Source: Boletus sp. NGJ (Eukaryota; Basidiomycota; Agaricomycetes; Boletales; Boletaceae). From it: a stretch of 64,000 nucleotides of DNA. Location: NCBI GenBank assembly GCA_019096195.1, contig JAGTXK010000054.1:186001-250000 (forward strand). The letters run 5' to 3'. A program made the translations under genes and the position numbers. The notes under the pieces are model-generated. The model worked only from the letters and a program-made list of their open reading frames with translations, had not been told where the DNA came from and did not search any database. Below, piece by piece: positions 13,601 to 25,586 of the stretch (position 1 is the first letter of the stretch; each line of letters opens with the position of its first letter).

Positions 13601-14134
13601 TGATCTGCTCGACGATCTTGCCTTCTCGCTTGGAGTGGGCGGAGAGACGAAGGATTTGATCTACAAGGAGCCGGGAGCTGACTGTCTTTCCCGAGCCCGA
13701 GATGCCACTAGGGAAGCGGTGTCAAAAAAAAAAAGGTGACGAAAATGAAGTGGGGCATACCGAGCAATAACAGACTGGGATTCGGTTCTCCTCCTCATGA
13801 GAAGGTAAATCTTTGCAGCCTGCTCATACACATGGGGCTGAGGAGGCCGCCGGGAATCTGCCAAGCCCAGCTTGGTGTCCTTGTAACATCTTTCCTCGTA
13901 TTCCTTTGCACTTGCGTCGTTGACGTTTGCAAGGGTCTTGCAGGGGTTTACGACCACGAGGGCGGTCGAGCCGATCCTTGTGTAGGGTAAATCTGCGCGA
14001 AAACGAGCGCTGAGGACGGCGAGGATGGCATCATCCGTGGGGTGGAGCTGGGCGGACGAGGAGATGGCGAGCAAGTCAGCGAGGTCGCCAGAGGATGTAG
14101 CTTGGGGGACGGCGGTGGCCAAGGGAGAGGCCAT
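7669..14134 (-). CDS. Chitin synthase with N-terminal myosin-like motor domain (class V/VII type)
   Basis: This family makes cell-wall chitin from UDP-GlcNAc at growing tips, with a motor-like domain that helps deliver or anchor the enzyme. The first exon is 14134-13761. A very long second exon (13707-10762) starts with the P-loop GISGSGKT and has a switch-I-like [15 protein letters not shown], so the head is full length. At about 11.0-11.2 kb lies a cytochrome-b5-like domain ([16 protein letters not shown]), flanked by membrane segments ([20 protein letters not shown]). The catalytic region (about 10.35-8.9 kb) shows [51 protein letters not shown] and QRRRW, all intact. The last exons hold a Ser/Pro-rich linker and a DEK_C-like end ([33 protein letters not shown]) ending at 7669. 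No lesion seen. Exact boundaries of the small 3' exons are approximate. Confidence 0.95.
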
Positions 14135-15695
14135 GGCCGGTGGTGGGAGTGGAGGACGAAGGAGACGGAAAGGGAAAGGGAAGCGAGAGAGTGCGGTCGG
14201 TGCGGACCCACTGGCACGCGGGTATTCTTAACTTGGCGGTCCCTGGCCGGCGCATGGGTAAAATAATTGAACTTGCCCATCAAGGCTACTTGTAGGTAAC
14301 TTGACCCCAGCTAACCCGAACGCAGTGTCTGTGCCTCGACGACAGTGGACATTGCTCGGCCAGTCGGTCGTACCGACGACAGAATCAGTCGCGAGGGTAA
14401 CCGAGCGCTGAAAATAACCGAAAAAAATAATAATCTGGACGGCTGCCACTGGCCAGCTAACCGCCGTATCAGCCATCTCCAATAGATCATCCTCAGTGGC
14501 AACATTCACGCCAGATCGCAGCTCGGTGTCCTCCACAGCGTATCATCTCTCATTAAACACCCCTCCTAACATACAGAAACGGTACCATGGACTCGTCAAA
14601 TTGCCCTCCTGATAGGCACAAATGCTAGCCCAGCCTTCGGGGCGCTGCAACTCGAAATGGTGATGTCAACGCACCCAAAACGGCTCTATCATACGCAGAC
14701 ATCGGGGCCGGTCGTCACTTCTGTCGTTTCAATCGTGCGCGATGTGGACGTTTGCTCCACTCCACCCCTCCATTCATTGCTGCGCACTTGGGATTCAGTC
14801 TCTCTAGTTTGCCTTTTTCATCTTTCTTCCTCCAATCGGGCATCTAGCAATGCATATCCGAGGTACTTTATTGTCGTCGAGTCATCCTTGACCCAAACGT
14901 GGCAACCTTGGTGCGTGCAACGCTCGCTCAGAAGCTCCAAATCGACACAGACGGGTCACCATTTAGAAGACGACCTACCTTTGCGATCAAGGGTGCTGCC
15001 GCTGTCAACCTGCTTCATGAGAATGGAACGAGGCCCAACAACAACCATTCCGAGAGCCACGCTCCAGGGTCTAATTCAGCTCAGCGGCACGCACATGTCC
15101 CAACTCTACTCACTGTCAACCACACAGTGCCCGGGATCTTAACCAGTCTTACCGACATCGCAGATCTCCTCGAATGACCAACGTGTCCGTCCATTATTAG
15201 CCAATCAGTCCCTCGATGCCCTGCGACTGATGCTGGTCCACCGGAGGTCTCTAGTCCATACGAGACAACTCCTTGTACTGGTCATGCAATCACACTTCGG
15301 GTGGCCAACTCGCCTCTTTTAGTGTCATCATTTAATTTAATTCCTCCTTCTTCTTCTGTGACTGACGCTTTGTTTGTTCGACTTTCCCTCTGGTACGTTT
15401 CCCAAACGTCCTCTGAGGGACGTTTCAATGACCCACTCAGCTCCGGATCAGTATATACCCCCTTCCTGAAGCGCCGTATTGCCATCCCATCCCATCCGTT
15501 ATACGGAGCCTCTGAGTCTCTCTTGTAACCGTACCACGCGGACGACACGCCATCCTGTGCAAGATTTGATATTTTCGTCTCTTCGGACTTGTCCATAAAA
15601 GTCGACCGTCATCCATCTTGCCCATTGCCCCTCTCGCTTGGAACCGCAAGCCAGTATATGTGGACCGTCACCATCGATTACCTTCCACCACACAA
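14135..15695. other. Intergenic region between divergent genes
   Basis: This stretch separates the chitin synthase start from the C2-like gene and should hold both promoters. A minus-strand pyrimidine-rich stretch just upstream of 14134 would suit the 5' leader of the synthase. A short open frame at 14899-15177 (+) (containing RRRPTFAIKGAAAVNLL) is not recognisable as any family. It could be a small gene or chance. I see no RNA gene or repeat here. Confidence 0.4.
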
Positions 15696-18200
15696 ATGAT
15701 GCCCAGCACTCTCACTTCTGCATTCGAGTTTTCGCGTACGTTCTGTCTTGTACTGCTTGTGCACTTGGTGATAATTCTGGCTCAGACATTCAGGCTACCG
15801 AGGTCTCAAAGTATCAGGAACTCCGCGTACGAATAACCCTCGACGGGAACATACAAGAGTCTCTGGAGAGCACCTTGGATTCGGGCGTCCATACATGGCG
15901 TGAACCATTCTCCTTGTAAGACCGTTTTACTCGATACTGTACTCGATGCTCAATCACTTCAGTGTCGCGAGCTCTGTTTCGCTGTGCGAAATACACGTCT
16001 TGGCTAAGAAGCGCAAATTCTTTTGCTGTACTGGGAGATACAAAGCCATCCGCACGACGCGTCTACAGAGCATTGGCGAAGTGCTTGACACGAGAAGCGG
16101 CAGTGGAGGCAGGTTTCATTTCAGTTAATTATGACCGTCCTAACAATTTACGTCACGCTAGTTATTCGACTTCCATTATTCGATTCCACGAAGACAGACG
16201 CAAACGGCGCCGCAATGGGAAGCGTCGTATTCTTGATCGCTGACACGTCCGTCACGAACGACAGTTTGAAGCATTTGTCCACGCGTGACATTGTGTCCTA
16301 CTGGGGGGAATCGCGTGTAGCATCTTGGCGGTCTCCTTTCCCCGAGGGCGTCCCGGAAAAGCGGTTCCTCGCAGAATCGGAGTCAGAAGCTCCGACGTCA
16401 CCACCTCCGCGTCCGATGGCTCCCACCCCCCCTGCATCACTACCCTCGGCTTCCCCCATCCATTGTCCGCCTAATATCCCTCCGCAGCCACCGTTAGCGT
16501 CTCCTGACGTCCTTACCCCGCAGTATCTGCAGACGGCGACTCAATTACCTCAGGGCTACTTCGCTCGCTCGCCCCAAAAATCTGGGGTCGATCGAATCAA
16601 CGCTGAAATGGGAACATGTGGGGATGCTGCCGTGCATCCCAAGTACGTCCTTTCCCCAGGTATTCTTTCTGACGACACCATGACGGCAGCGTCCCTCCTT
16701 GATGAAGACAAACTGTCTGGACTCGCGCCTCAAGGTTCCGCGGAAATCGGGAATTTTAGCCCAGTGATTTGTGAACCTCCTGAAGATATAGTTCCCGAGG
16801 GGTCAGCGCCGTGGTTTTCTGTTGTGCAAGACACGATTGAACCCACCTCCACATTTCTCCCCACACCTTCGGAGGGCTTTGAATATGGCACTATCCCACA
16901 GATCAGCATTACCCTTGCGAAGTCTTCTCGCGGTAATTCGCCACTAGCCCCTCCATCATGTGACTCAGACGTTACCATCAGACGGCCTAGTGTGTATGTC
17001 GACACGGCGTCGGCTACTCAAGCCACGGGCGTAATTTCGGGCCTCTCGATATCTCCGGGTTTTCTTGATGAATTATCCCCTTCTTCGCGTTCCGCTGTGT
17101 TGGCAAGTTCACACCCAACGACGTCCACGAACACCAGTAGCTCCGGTCTGTCACCTTTCTCACGGGTATCAATAGTGGAGTCTCCGAGCACGACCGCTAC
17201 CACCCCAGCTCAGTCCGCGATTTCTGAGGCTCTCAAAGAAGCTTTAACTTCCGTCCCTGGCTCCAAACAAAGGAAGGAGCGCCCAACGATCGACACGAGT
17301 TGTGTTGGTCCAGGAGGTCAGGTCAAGAAGTACAGGAACGGTTCGGTACCACCCGTTCACGTGCCCGTCAAGCTTCGCAATGCCTCGCTTGACCTCCCCA
17401 GGAGCCATGAGTCTGAGAAATTTGAGCCTAACCCTTCGATGTATTCCATCGCCCCGTCTATCTCACCGCCGCACCTCAAGAAAAGCGGTGACTTGAGATG
17501 TCCGTCCTCGCAGACACCTGCAAGCAGGCAAGGATTAGCCCCGAGAACCCGCGCTCCAAGCATCCGTAGGGAGCCCCTCGAGTTTGATGAAGCACAGATT
17601 TGCCTCGACACGGCCAACCTAGGTGACCAAGAACTTGCCACGTTCCTCAAAGATGTCGACGCAGCGCTGTCAGCGATCGTCAATGGATCCCCAGCCGTAG
17701 CTGCTGATAGTCGTGCATTCTTGGCCGTGCCGGGTGCCACGAGTCGCATAGTCAGTCGCCATCAGAGTCGCAAACCCTCGTCTCAGCAGCTGAGGGCTGA
17801 TTTATCGGCCACTGTTCGGAGCCACGAGAAGGAGAGCGCAGCGCGAACTGGTTTCAGCCTCGTTGCCACCTCACACCGCTCACCTCATCCCGACGTCATC
17901 CCCTCAAGAGCGGCGTCGCCTCTGTCCGGCCACGCAGACATCAATCCGCGGTTGTTTTTGTCGCAAGTTGACATGACGCCAGGTTCGATGCCTGTCAGTC
18001 CCTCACGCAGTGCACTGTCTGCATCAGCATTCCCGCTCCCACAACGCGTGTCACCACAGCCCTCCCCACGGCAGGAGCTTGTCGAGTGGATCTCTCCGTC
18101 GTTCGGGTCATCGGTCTCTACACAGACAAGAGAGCACCTGCAACTTGGTCGACCGGGCTCTTACCCTGGCGATGCCAACGGGAATGAAAAAGGTCGTTAA
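15696..18200 (+). CDS. C2-like domain protein with long disordered Ser/Pro-rich tail
   Basis: Four exons are proposed: 15696-15735, 15786-15915, 15963-16102 (or 16112) and 16162-18200, about 782 aa. The first 150 residues look like a compact beta-rich module: YQELRVRITLDGNIQESLE, then LDSGVHTWREPFSF, then CEIHVLAKKRKFF. This alternation of strands and an acidic loop is reminiscent of a C2 domain, but the calcium-binding aspartates are not clear. The remaining 600 residues are low complexity, rich in Ser, Pro and Thr, with SPSRSALSASAFPLP-type stretches and no catalytic motif, and are likely disordered. Two ATGs sit together at 15696 and 15699. The third donor is weak (GTGGAG), so exon 3 may end differently. 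No function can be assigned; a membrane- or scaffold-associated role is a guess from the C2-like head. Confidence 0.6.
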
Positions 18201-19354
18201 ACTTGAAGTACCTCTCCAGGCCATTCTTGGCAGGCATGCTTAGTAGGTCGCATCATTGCGAACCCTATTCCAACGTCAGCCCCTCCGAGGTCCGGTTTTA
18301 TGCACGGCTTCTACAAAATTGCATATCCTCCAAGGACGACGAAAAAAATGTTTTCTGTCCACTTATTTTCCTGCGGCACGCGTGGCTCGATGCCACCTAG
18401 CGTAGCGCTAACTTTCTTATCTATATAAGTACCATACTTGCCGACTATTCGCGTCGTCGTAGTTAACACGTTGGCCACGGCGCTACTGCTGTACATATGT
18501 ATAATCCACTGCAAAAGCATGTGCAATCTACGTGTTCGAGTTTTTTGTCACCTGGCACAATGTTGTGGCTATTTGCACTTTGAAGTGCGACGATCTCTCG
18601 ACGTCTTGCCACACTGATCGTCGCCTCGAGAGTCGTCGCCACAAGCCCATAAATCCACTTGCCAAGCTCATGTCCGACTGCCTCTCAAAACGTACAACAC
18701 CGCAGTTCTGGGCACCCAAGCGAAATCTTTGACCCATGCCGAGAACTTGTACGTGGAAAACGTTAATGTACCGTTCATACTCGTTGTTCATGCCTTTTCA
18801 GGCAACAACCATTACGACGGGGTCTGGGAATTTTGGATGGCCTGTGAACCGCACCCCCGACCAAACGAACGCGTTTTCATTCAATCGCCAGGCCGCATCG
18901 AAGAGCACCATGGCGTCGCCAACAAAGTGGGTACCTCTGAATCGCGGCGCGAATCCAGTGAGCATCAACCCCCACTGGCCTGCAGGCCAACGCATTGTAC
19001 AGTCGGTCCCATCATGAAATCCACCCCCCCGTCCCATTCATCTCACTCTCTTTTTTTCATTGATCACGCGCACGGCGCGTTCCGTGACTGACCGGCGAAT
19101 TGAGGAACCACGGTATACGCCCTGCTCTTATGAATTGCGCGCAAAAAGAACAGAAGGTCTGCGCCTAGTAACTTGGTTCCCCCTCGTTCCGAACAATAAG
19201 CGAACGCGCATAGTCAGCCTATCATGATGAGCGCCTTCCGGGGTTCCGCTTGCCACACACACGGACACCGTGGGGGTCGCGTAATACGTACAAAAAGAAG
19301 GACCTATCCTGGCAATAGGGACCCGACTCATTCAAGCGTCTTCCTACCGCGCGG
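18201..19354. other. Intergenic, no gene recognised
   Basis: No open frame here resembles a known family. A TATA-like stretch (CTATATAAG, about 18420) stands alone, with no plausible gene start just downstream. The right part must contain the promoter of the GTPase gene that starts at 19355. Confidence 0.4.
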
Positions 19355-20807
19355 ATGTCACGACGCAAAGCTGTACCACTAATCGTTCGTGTCCCTGCGT
19401 CTTTCTTCCTCTCAAAAACGTGCTGATTCTTTTCTACAGCAGCCCACTCAAGGCTCTCCGAAAAACATTGTCGTCTTCGGCGAGAGCGGCGTCGGGAAGA
19501 GCTCTCTGATTAATCTGATAGCTGGTCGATCAATCGCCGCCACGTCGAGTGGTGCCAAGGGATGCACGTTCCACCACAAAAAGTATGAATTACAGCTCGA
19601 CGACACACCGTACGCAATTTGGGACACAGCAGGGCTCGATGAAGGAACTTACGGAACGGTCCCTGCGGAGATTGCAGAAGAGAACCTGAAACAATTCCTG
19701 CGCGATCTGACCAGGGCCAACGGCGTCCACCTCCTGGTGTATTGCGTCAGGGCCTCTCGTCTTCGCAAGACATTGCTCAGCAACTATAACCTCTTTTACT
19801 CCGCGATCTGTCGAAAGAAGGTACCCATCGTGGTCGTTGTGACCGGGCTGGAGAATTACGAGGAGCAGATGGCAGATTGGTGGACTGCCAATGAGACAGA
19901 GTTTGCCACGCTCAAGATGCACTTTGATGGGCACGCATGCGTGACCACGCTCAACGCCGACAGGGTCAACTCGCCCATTCTCAAACAGCGCTGCCACGTG
20001 TCCAGACAGGCCGTGCTTTCCCTAATCGCGAGCACATGTGCACGTGATCGCTGGAGAACCGAACGAGAGGATTGGCTCTCTGCCGCTCTTGGGGACGTGC
20101 GGGCCATGTTCAAGTCCCAGCACGACGGTCGCTACCCGACCCCTGTCGTTGCACTGTACGACCTCCCGGAACACCCGCTCGATCCGATTGGGTCTGCCAA
20201 GGACTCGTCTCCATTTGAAGGCGCCCGCCTCATGGACGCCGGCGGGAGCCCCCTCCTCGTCCATCTTATCCGCGACCAACACCTACGTGCTGGAGCTCGG
20301 TTCAAGAAACAGATCGCCCTGCGCGGGGCAGACCTCTTGATCTTTTGTGCCTCCGTCCACAGTGATCCTGGCGCGTCTCGTCGGCGCGCCGCCGCCTTCT
20401 ACGGGTCGTATGGAGGAGACACGCGACCACTCTTGATCGTCGTCAGGGATGCATTATCGGACGAGACCGCATACGAGTGGTGGAACACGTTTGATGGGAA
20501 CGACAAGGACGTCGATAGCGACGAACACGCCTACCCCCACTATGACGCCGGGAAACTGCAGGCCATCGTCCGTGCGTTGCCTCCACCCGAGAGCACCAAC
20601 GCGGACGACGCTGTGACCAAGCTTCGAAAAGCGATACAGACGCGCTCGCTACAGCCGGTCGACGTTGTGCCCACCGGATGCTTTTCCTGGCTCACCGGCG
20701 GGAGACGACGAACCAAGTTGCATTCCGGGAGGAGCACAGGCGCTATAGGCGTTCAGGAGGACTGCTTGACCAAGTCCAACGTGTGGGTACCGTGGCGCAC
20801 GGGCTGA
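19355..20807 (+). CDS. AIG1/GIMAP-like P-loop GTPase with a second degenerate G-like domain
   Basis: Two exons (19355-19384 and 19440-20807) give about 465 aa. The small first exon fits because the frame begins MSRRKAVPLI and splices to QPTQGSPKNIVVF. The G domain follows: G1 GESGVGKSS (about residue 24), a threonine-rich switch (GAKGCTF), G3 DTAGLDEG, a hydrophobic strand LLVYCVRA, and VVVVTGLENY where a G4 motif is expected. After a shared WW and HACVTT region the protein continues with a second block: RGADLLIFCASV, YGGDTRPLLIVVRDA, YEWWNTF. This block echoes the G-domain order (strand, switch, WW) but lacks a P-loop. Homologous structure recurs in the gene at 31.8-33.5 kb. Animal and plant relatives act in immune cells or stress, but the role in fungi is unknown. 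Intact here. Confidence 0.8.
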
Positions 20808-23800
20808 TCAGATAGAGCGGGTTTCGAGACGCCATTTTTTTATTCGTTATTCCGCGCCGTGCCATGACTTATGTATTTGCAGGTTTCGGTCGTTTCCAGC
20901 TGTTGGATGTTTTAGGTGCTCTCGCGTTGCTTTCGTTTTACATAGACTGTATGTACTAGACATGCCCTCGCCAGGACACCGTGGATATACTGTTGAAAGG
21001 TGTATTTATGTTTAATAGTGTATGTTATCTAGTTTGATACGAACGTGATGAAATCCGCCTGATTGTCGATGACCATCGCTGGGAAGTAACTGTCAGAGAT
21101 TACGATTTTTCTTTTGCAATTCTTTTCTTTCGACAAAAGAGACCGCTTCCCGACAAGTACCCGCCTATGCGTGTCGCCGCACTGACTCACACCGTGACCG
21201 TAATCAGAGTCAGGAAACCGCGAGCCGGAACCGAACCGAACATGCTTGTGACACCGATCGCGATCGCGGCGCCTTGACTGAACGCGCCACAGAAAAACGA
21301 CACGATCAAGGGGGGGGGAGGGACCAAAAAAACGTTGGGATTGTCCCAGCCTTGAAATCTGATCGTGGCGCATCGGGCAAGGGGAACGTTGCCATGTTGA
21401 CCCTCGTTGAAAACACGCGGTCCACCACCACAAGGGTGCTGCGCCCCATCGCGCCGTCAAGAAAGAGGGAGAAAAAAAAAATGTTGACAAACGGCACACG
21501 AGTTGCGTTGCTGCCACTTTCGACGCAGTTTACCCTTGACCTTATCCGCACGCTGTTCACCGTACCAAAAGGGAAAAGTTTTTTTTTAAATGGTCCGCAT
21601 TTCGCCATGGGTCTATGCCGAACCCTCAGTGGCAGCCTCTCCTGAGTATGTTTACTTTACCAAGGATCTTTCAGTCTGCATGATCTGTGCACGCCTGGGC
21701 GGTGAACTGCACAGGGATAGAATGCATCCTCGCACTCACACATCGACGGATATGATGCACTGTATTTCCCGGACCCAGAACGACAGGCCCTCCTTTGTTT
21801 TGTAATAGCCAAGGACGAGCGGAGACCCTGTGTCAAGGACTCGCAACTCCACGGACTTGCCCAGGTGTGGTTTGAGCTCCACATCCCTGCGCGGTCGGCA
21901 GAAACAATTCAACCTGCTGCGTCGCCTGCATGACCCTCAATAATACGAGTTGAATTTCCAAAAGGACATGGACGAGGGAACACCACGGAGACTCATCTAT
22001 AAAAACGCCACCAGGCCACACAGGTAGTGATCGGAACGAGATGTGCGATCGACCTGTGGGGCTCGACATAGCTAGACCTATTCAAAATAAAATCAATAAC
22101 CCATGAGGCAGTTACACCATCAAGCGCGAGCGAGCGAGAAATGCGTCGCGGTCGTGTCCGCGTTTGATGGCAGTCTGATGACACATACAGTATATTCCAT
22201 TAGGTACGGTTAGGACCTAATAGCAGTGGAGCAAGCGTGAATACGTACAAGGGACGTTCGCAAGTCTGCATTTGGAAAGCTTATTGCATGGCTAACGCCA
22301 GGGTCGTGCGTCAGCTGAGACAGGGCGTACCTTGAGGGCTGGACTCGGTCATATTCCAATGTTCCGAAGCCGTTGCATAAGTAATACGCACTTTTACGAT
22401 TCCTTACAGGCGTGCAATCACAGATCTGAAAGAGGGTTGTGATGAAAACGAAAGACAGTTACTAGAGAGGGTAGAATTCACCGCACCGCCATGTCACCCC
22501 CCCCATGTCCGAACATCGTAAACAGGAGTCACATGATGTGAAGGTTCAAGGGCGATTGGACCGCAAACGAGCACTGGCGAGTCGGCATCTCAGTAGAGAG
22601 AAGCCCGGGCTGCTTTCAGTTCATAGGAGTTCTGAGATGTTTTAGGGCGTCTGTTTGCCAAACAGAGCGAATCGCCTCACAAGTGCCACGTAGCTTGTCA
22701 ATCACACGACCTGGGGTAATAGAGAATGCCCCATGGGAGGAACTGCGGCGACATGGGACGATTCGGTTAAAACTGATTAAGATCGGTCCGCCAGTTTACG
22801 GGGCGGATCTTGTGAAGGAAGGCAACGCATATACTATGACGTTCGGGGTGTGCGTGGACTGCATCTGAGATACAGAAGGTCTGTGAACGAAGCGGCGGAA
22901 AGGTGGTCAACGGATACGGGACACACCAAGTGAAAGGTCTGTTTGGATTCTCATGATGTTCCGAACGGAGAGGAAATTACTACCCACTATGTCGAGAGGG
23001 AAGGTTAGGTTCCTCATGTGAATTCTGGCCCTTTCAAACCGCTCAGAGGCTGCAACTCTCCAAGCGATGGGATTTAGTTCTGTGGATCAAAAAGAATAGT
23101 CCGCTTTATGACTCTGCACTTTGATCACGGGCTGATACATACCGGAGACTCATCGCTGCCGAATATGCCCCGTTTGGACCAAGCCTGTTTGTTTAGCATT
23201 GTTTGCCCAAATCTTCGTCCAACCGTCTCTTCTCCATGAAGCCGAGTCCCAGGCGCTGCCCAAACTCTAAGCCATTCAACACAACGCTTGCTTGATTATT
23301 TATGGCCTTGTCAGAGATCTTTTTTTCGCTGCGATCCGAGAAATCCACGAACCCGGATCACGACGTGCAGACCCCGAGGCGAGTCTCAGGGACGTACCTT
23401 GTGCGCGTCTCGTCGCTTTATGTACTGCCCGTTGGCAGAATCTGACCTCCCACGAGGACGCCCACCAAAAAAAACTGAGCCGTTGTCAAGTCATGCACAA
23501 CCGCGAGGACATCCATGGTCCCGAATTGCGTCCGTTCCTGGGCCATTCCCAATCTAGCACGACCGTCCACAGCCCATCGCAAACGGACCTTCACATGTAC
23601 TCGAGGTCCTCGGTGATCGGTCGCCAAAAATCATGCCACTTTGCACCAAAAGAAGTGGACTTGGGGGGGACGTTGGACACGTTCCCTCCCTTGCAGACAA
23701 AGTTTGCGCGACCATGTGGTTTTTTTGCACGGAACTCGGGACGATCAGCATGCGTTATGGATGCATTAGCATACACATCAGCGCTCACTGTGGGCCACAC

Positions 23801-24330
23801 GAGCGTGTCGGACAAGTGTGAGCAGCTGGAGCTGTGTTTGATGGTCGTAGTGGGACGTGTTTGTAGATGTGTGCGTGTGAAGGTGGTGTTTGACTTTGGG
23901 TTACGCTCAAATAATATCGACTCACAGCAACGTTCTAAATTATCGTGCACATTGGCACAGAAGATGTACACAAACAGTTCCACCCAAGTCAGGTGGTCCC
24001 TCGAGAGTGACACGGGGAGAGAGACAGAAATGACAGACATCTCTCCAGTCGCCCACGGCCACCGTGTGTGGGATAGGTTACAATAACATAGTCTGGGTCA
24101 AATCCATATCTATCATAATGCAGTCCGACATCCGTAACATGAAAGTTTTCATGTGGGCCGTATCAGGTGATTCCGGGATGTATTGCGCAACAGCTGTGCC
24201 TCGCGCTGACTCACCTGTCTTGTCTGGACACGTCGCCGGTCGGCTCGTAAAGGATCGTGACAAGGTTGTGATGCCGAGACACGTCGGATACCCGCCACTT
24301 TTGCGCGCGCTGATCCCTGCTCGACGGTGA
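20808..24330. other. Gene-poor intergenic region
   Basis: About 3.5 kb with several open frames on both strands (for example 21029-21517 minus and 23292-24086 plus). They have no recognisable motif, no conserved family pattern and unlikely compositions. I treat them as chance. Poly-G, poly-A and poly-T runs occur at 21308, 21472 and 21579. No tRNA, terminal repeat or transposase was recognised. Confidence 0.45.
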
Positions 24331-25586
24331 TCAAAACATCCACCATTTCCCACCGCCAAGGCCGAGGCCAGATAATCGGCCTTTTCCGCCTCCAAGCGTG
24401 AACCCGGCAAATGGCCTCCGTGCACCCCGCCGGTCTTCCTCTTCCGGCGGTGCACCAAGGCCAGCAACGGATGCGAAAGACACATAGCCCGGCAGTTGCC
24501 TGAGAGCGTGAGAGGCTGCCTCGGGGTCAAAGGTAGAGGAGATGGGGGAATGCCGTGGAGGTGGACGTGTCGAGTGTGTTTCGGCTATGGGAGGACTGGC
24601 AACAAAGGTCACGACTGCGGGGCCACCATGTCTCGATGGTGAAGCCGAAAATGTGGGTGGCGATGGTGGCAACGGCGCATACATCCAGGGAGAGTCGGGG
24701 TGTCGGCGCTTTAGCTGCTCCTTCTCCTGTGACGTAGGAGTACGAGGAGGCGAACGTAGTCCTTGCGGTGCGCGAGGACTTCGTGGGGATTGAGGAGCGA
24801 CACGTGACGGAGTGAAAGTTCGCCGAGGGGATGGTGACTGTGGGTGAACGATAGATGCGGACTGTGAATGGCGATGTCCACTTGGGGATGTCCGTTTTGG
24901 CTGGGATGCGAGTGGGAGACATGGGACTGGGTCAGGAACTGTCAGATGCGTGCGATGCGATTCATGCGAATGTGTCCGTGAATTGGAGATGGAACCAAGC
25001 GAGGAAGGGAGGGACGTGGTGGTTGACTGGACATGTGTCAGTGTCTGTCGTGTAGACAAGAATAAGACCCAAATCCTGCAAAACAAAAACTCACTTCGAC
25101 AGCATCTCTGTCATTGTCTATGCGCATGCTGTGTATGACGGAGTCGAAACGACTGCGCAGAACAGCCTCATGCGGAGCGGCATCATGGTGGCGCGAGAGC
25201 TCCTCGTGCTTCTCCTGTGCATATGCGGGACGAGGGGATGAGTTACGACCTGAGCGACTAGAGCGGGAGGAACCAGAGTAGGAAGATGAGCGAAGAAGGC
25301 GAGAATACGATGCATGCTCATTCTGGTCTGGGATGTAAAATCCAGACGGGTGGCCGTGGGCGGGTGCGGACGCGGCACTGTTCCGGCGGGAGGAGCAGCG
25401 GAAGAGGATGGCGGACTGGAAGAAGTCGTCGTCGTCGTCGTCGTCGCCGCAGTTGCTCGAGGCTGAGCGTGGGCGGGATGAGGTGTGCGTGGCATGGGTG
25501 CGGAGGGTATCGTCCTTGCGGAGGGTATCCCTGAGGAGGCGTTCTGAGCGAGAGGGGGGGCGGGGGATGGGGGGAGAAGTGGACAT
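24331..25586 (-). CDS. Ser/Pro-rich protein of unknown function (SERLLRDTL family)
   Basis: Two exons, 25586-25095 and 25044-24331, splice in frame to 401 aa (intron GTGAGT...ACAG, 50 nt). The N-terminus SRSERLLRDTLRKDD and the segment HEAVLRSRFDSVIHSMRI are short hydrophilic helices that I associate with small Agaricomycete proteins of unknown role. Between them lies an acidic tract of seven aspartates encoded by a GTC/GAC triplet repeat, and Ser/Arg-rich runs. The second exon is almost all Ser, Pro, Thr and Arg (SPRRTFTPSRVAPQSPRSPR) and ends with a Gly-rich tail (LGLGGGKWWMF). The protein looks disordered and possibly phosphorylated, and might be a regulatory or adaptor protein. I cannot assign a function. 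The ATG at 25586 was chosen because it starts the recognisable block; the frame is open further upstream. Confidence 0.65.
25424..25449. repeat. Triplet repeat (GTC)n encoding poly-Asp
   Basis: A short uninterrupted triplet run on the plus strand (GAC on the minus strand) encodes the seven aspartates of the Ser/Pro-rich protein. It is a simple repeat and may vary in length between strains. Confidence 0.8.

Noticed and set aside
21029-21517. 162-codon minus-strand frame
   Set aside because: It overlaps other frames, and the repeated hydrophobic and basic patches do not match a family; likely chance in GC-rich DNA.
23292-24086. 264-codon open frame on the plus strand
   Set aside because: No ATG-context, domain or composition typical of a real protein; the region also carries long frames on the other strand.
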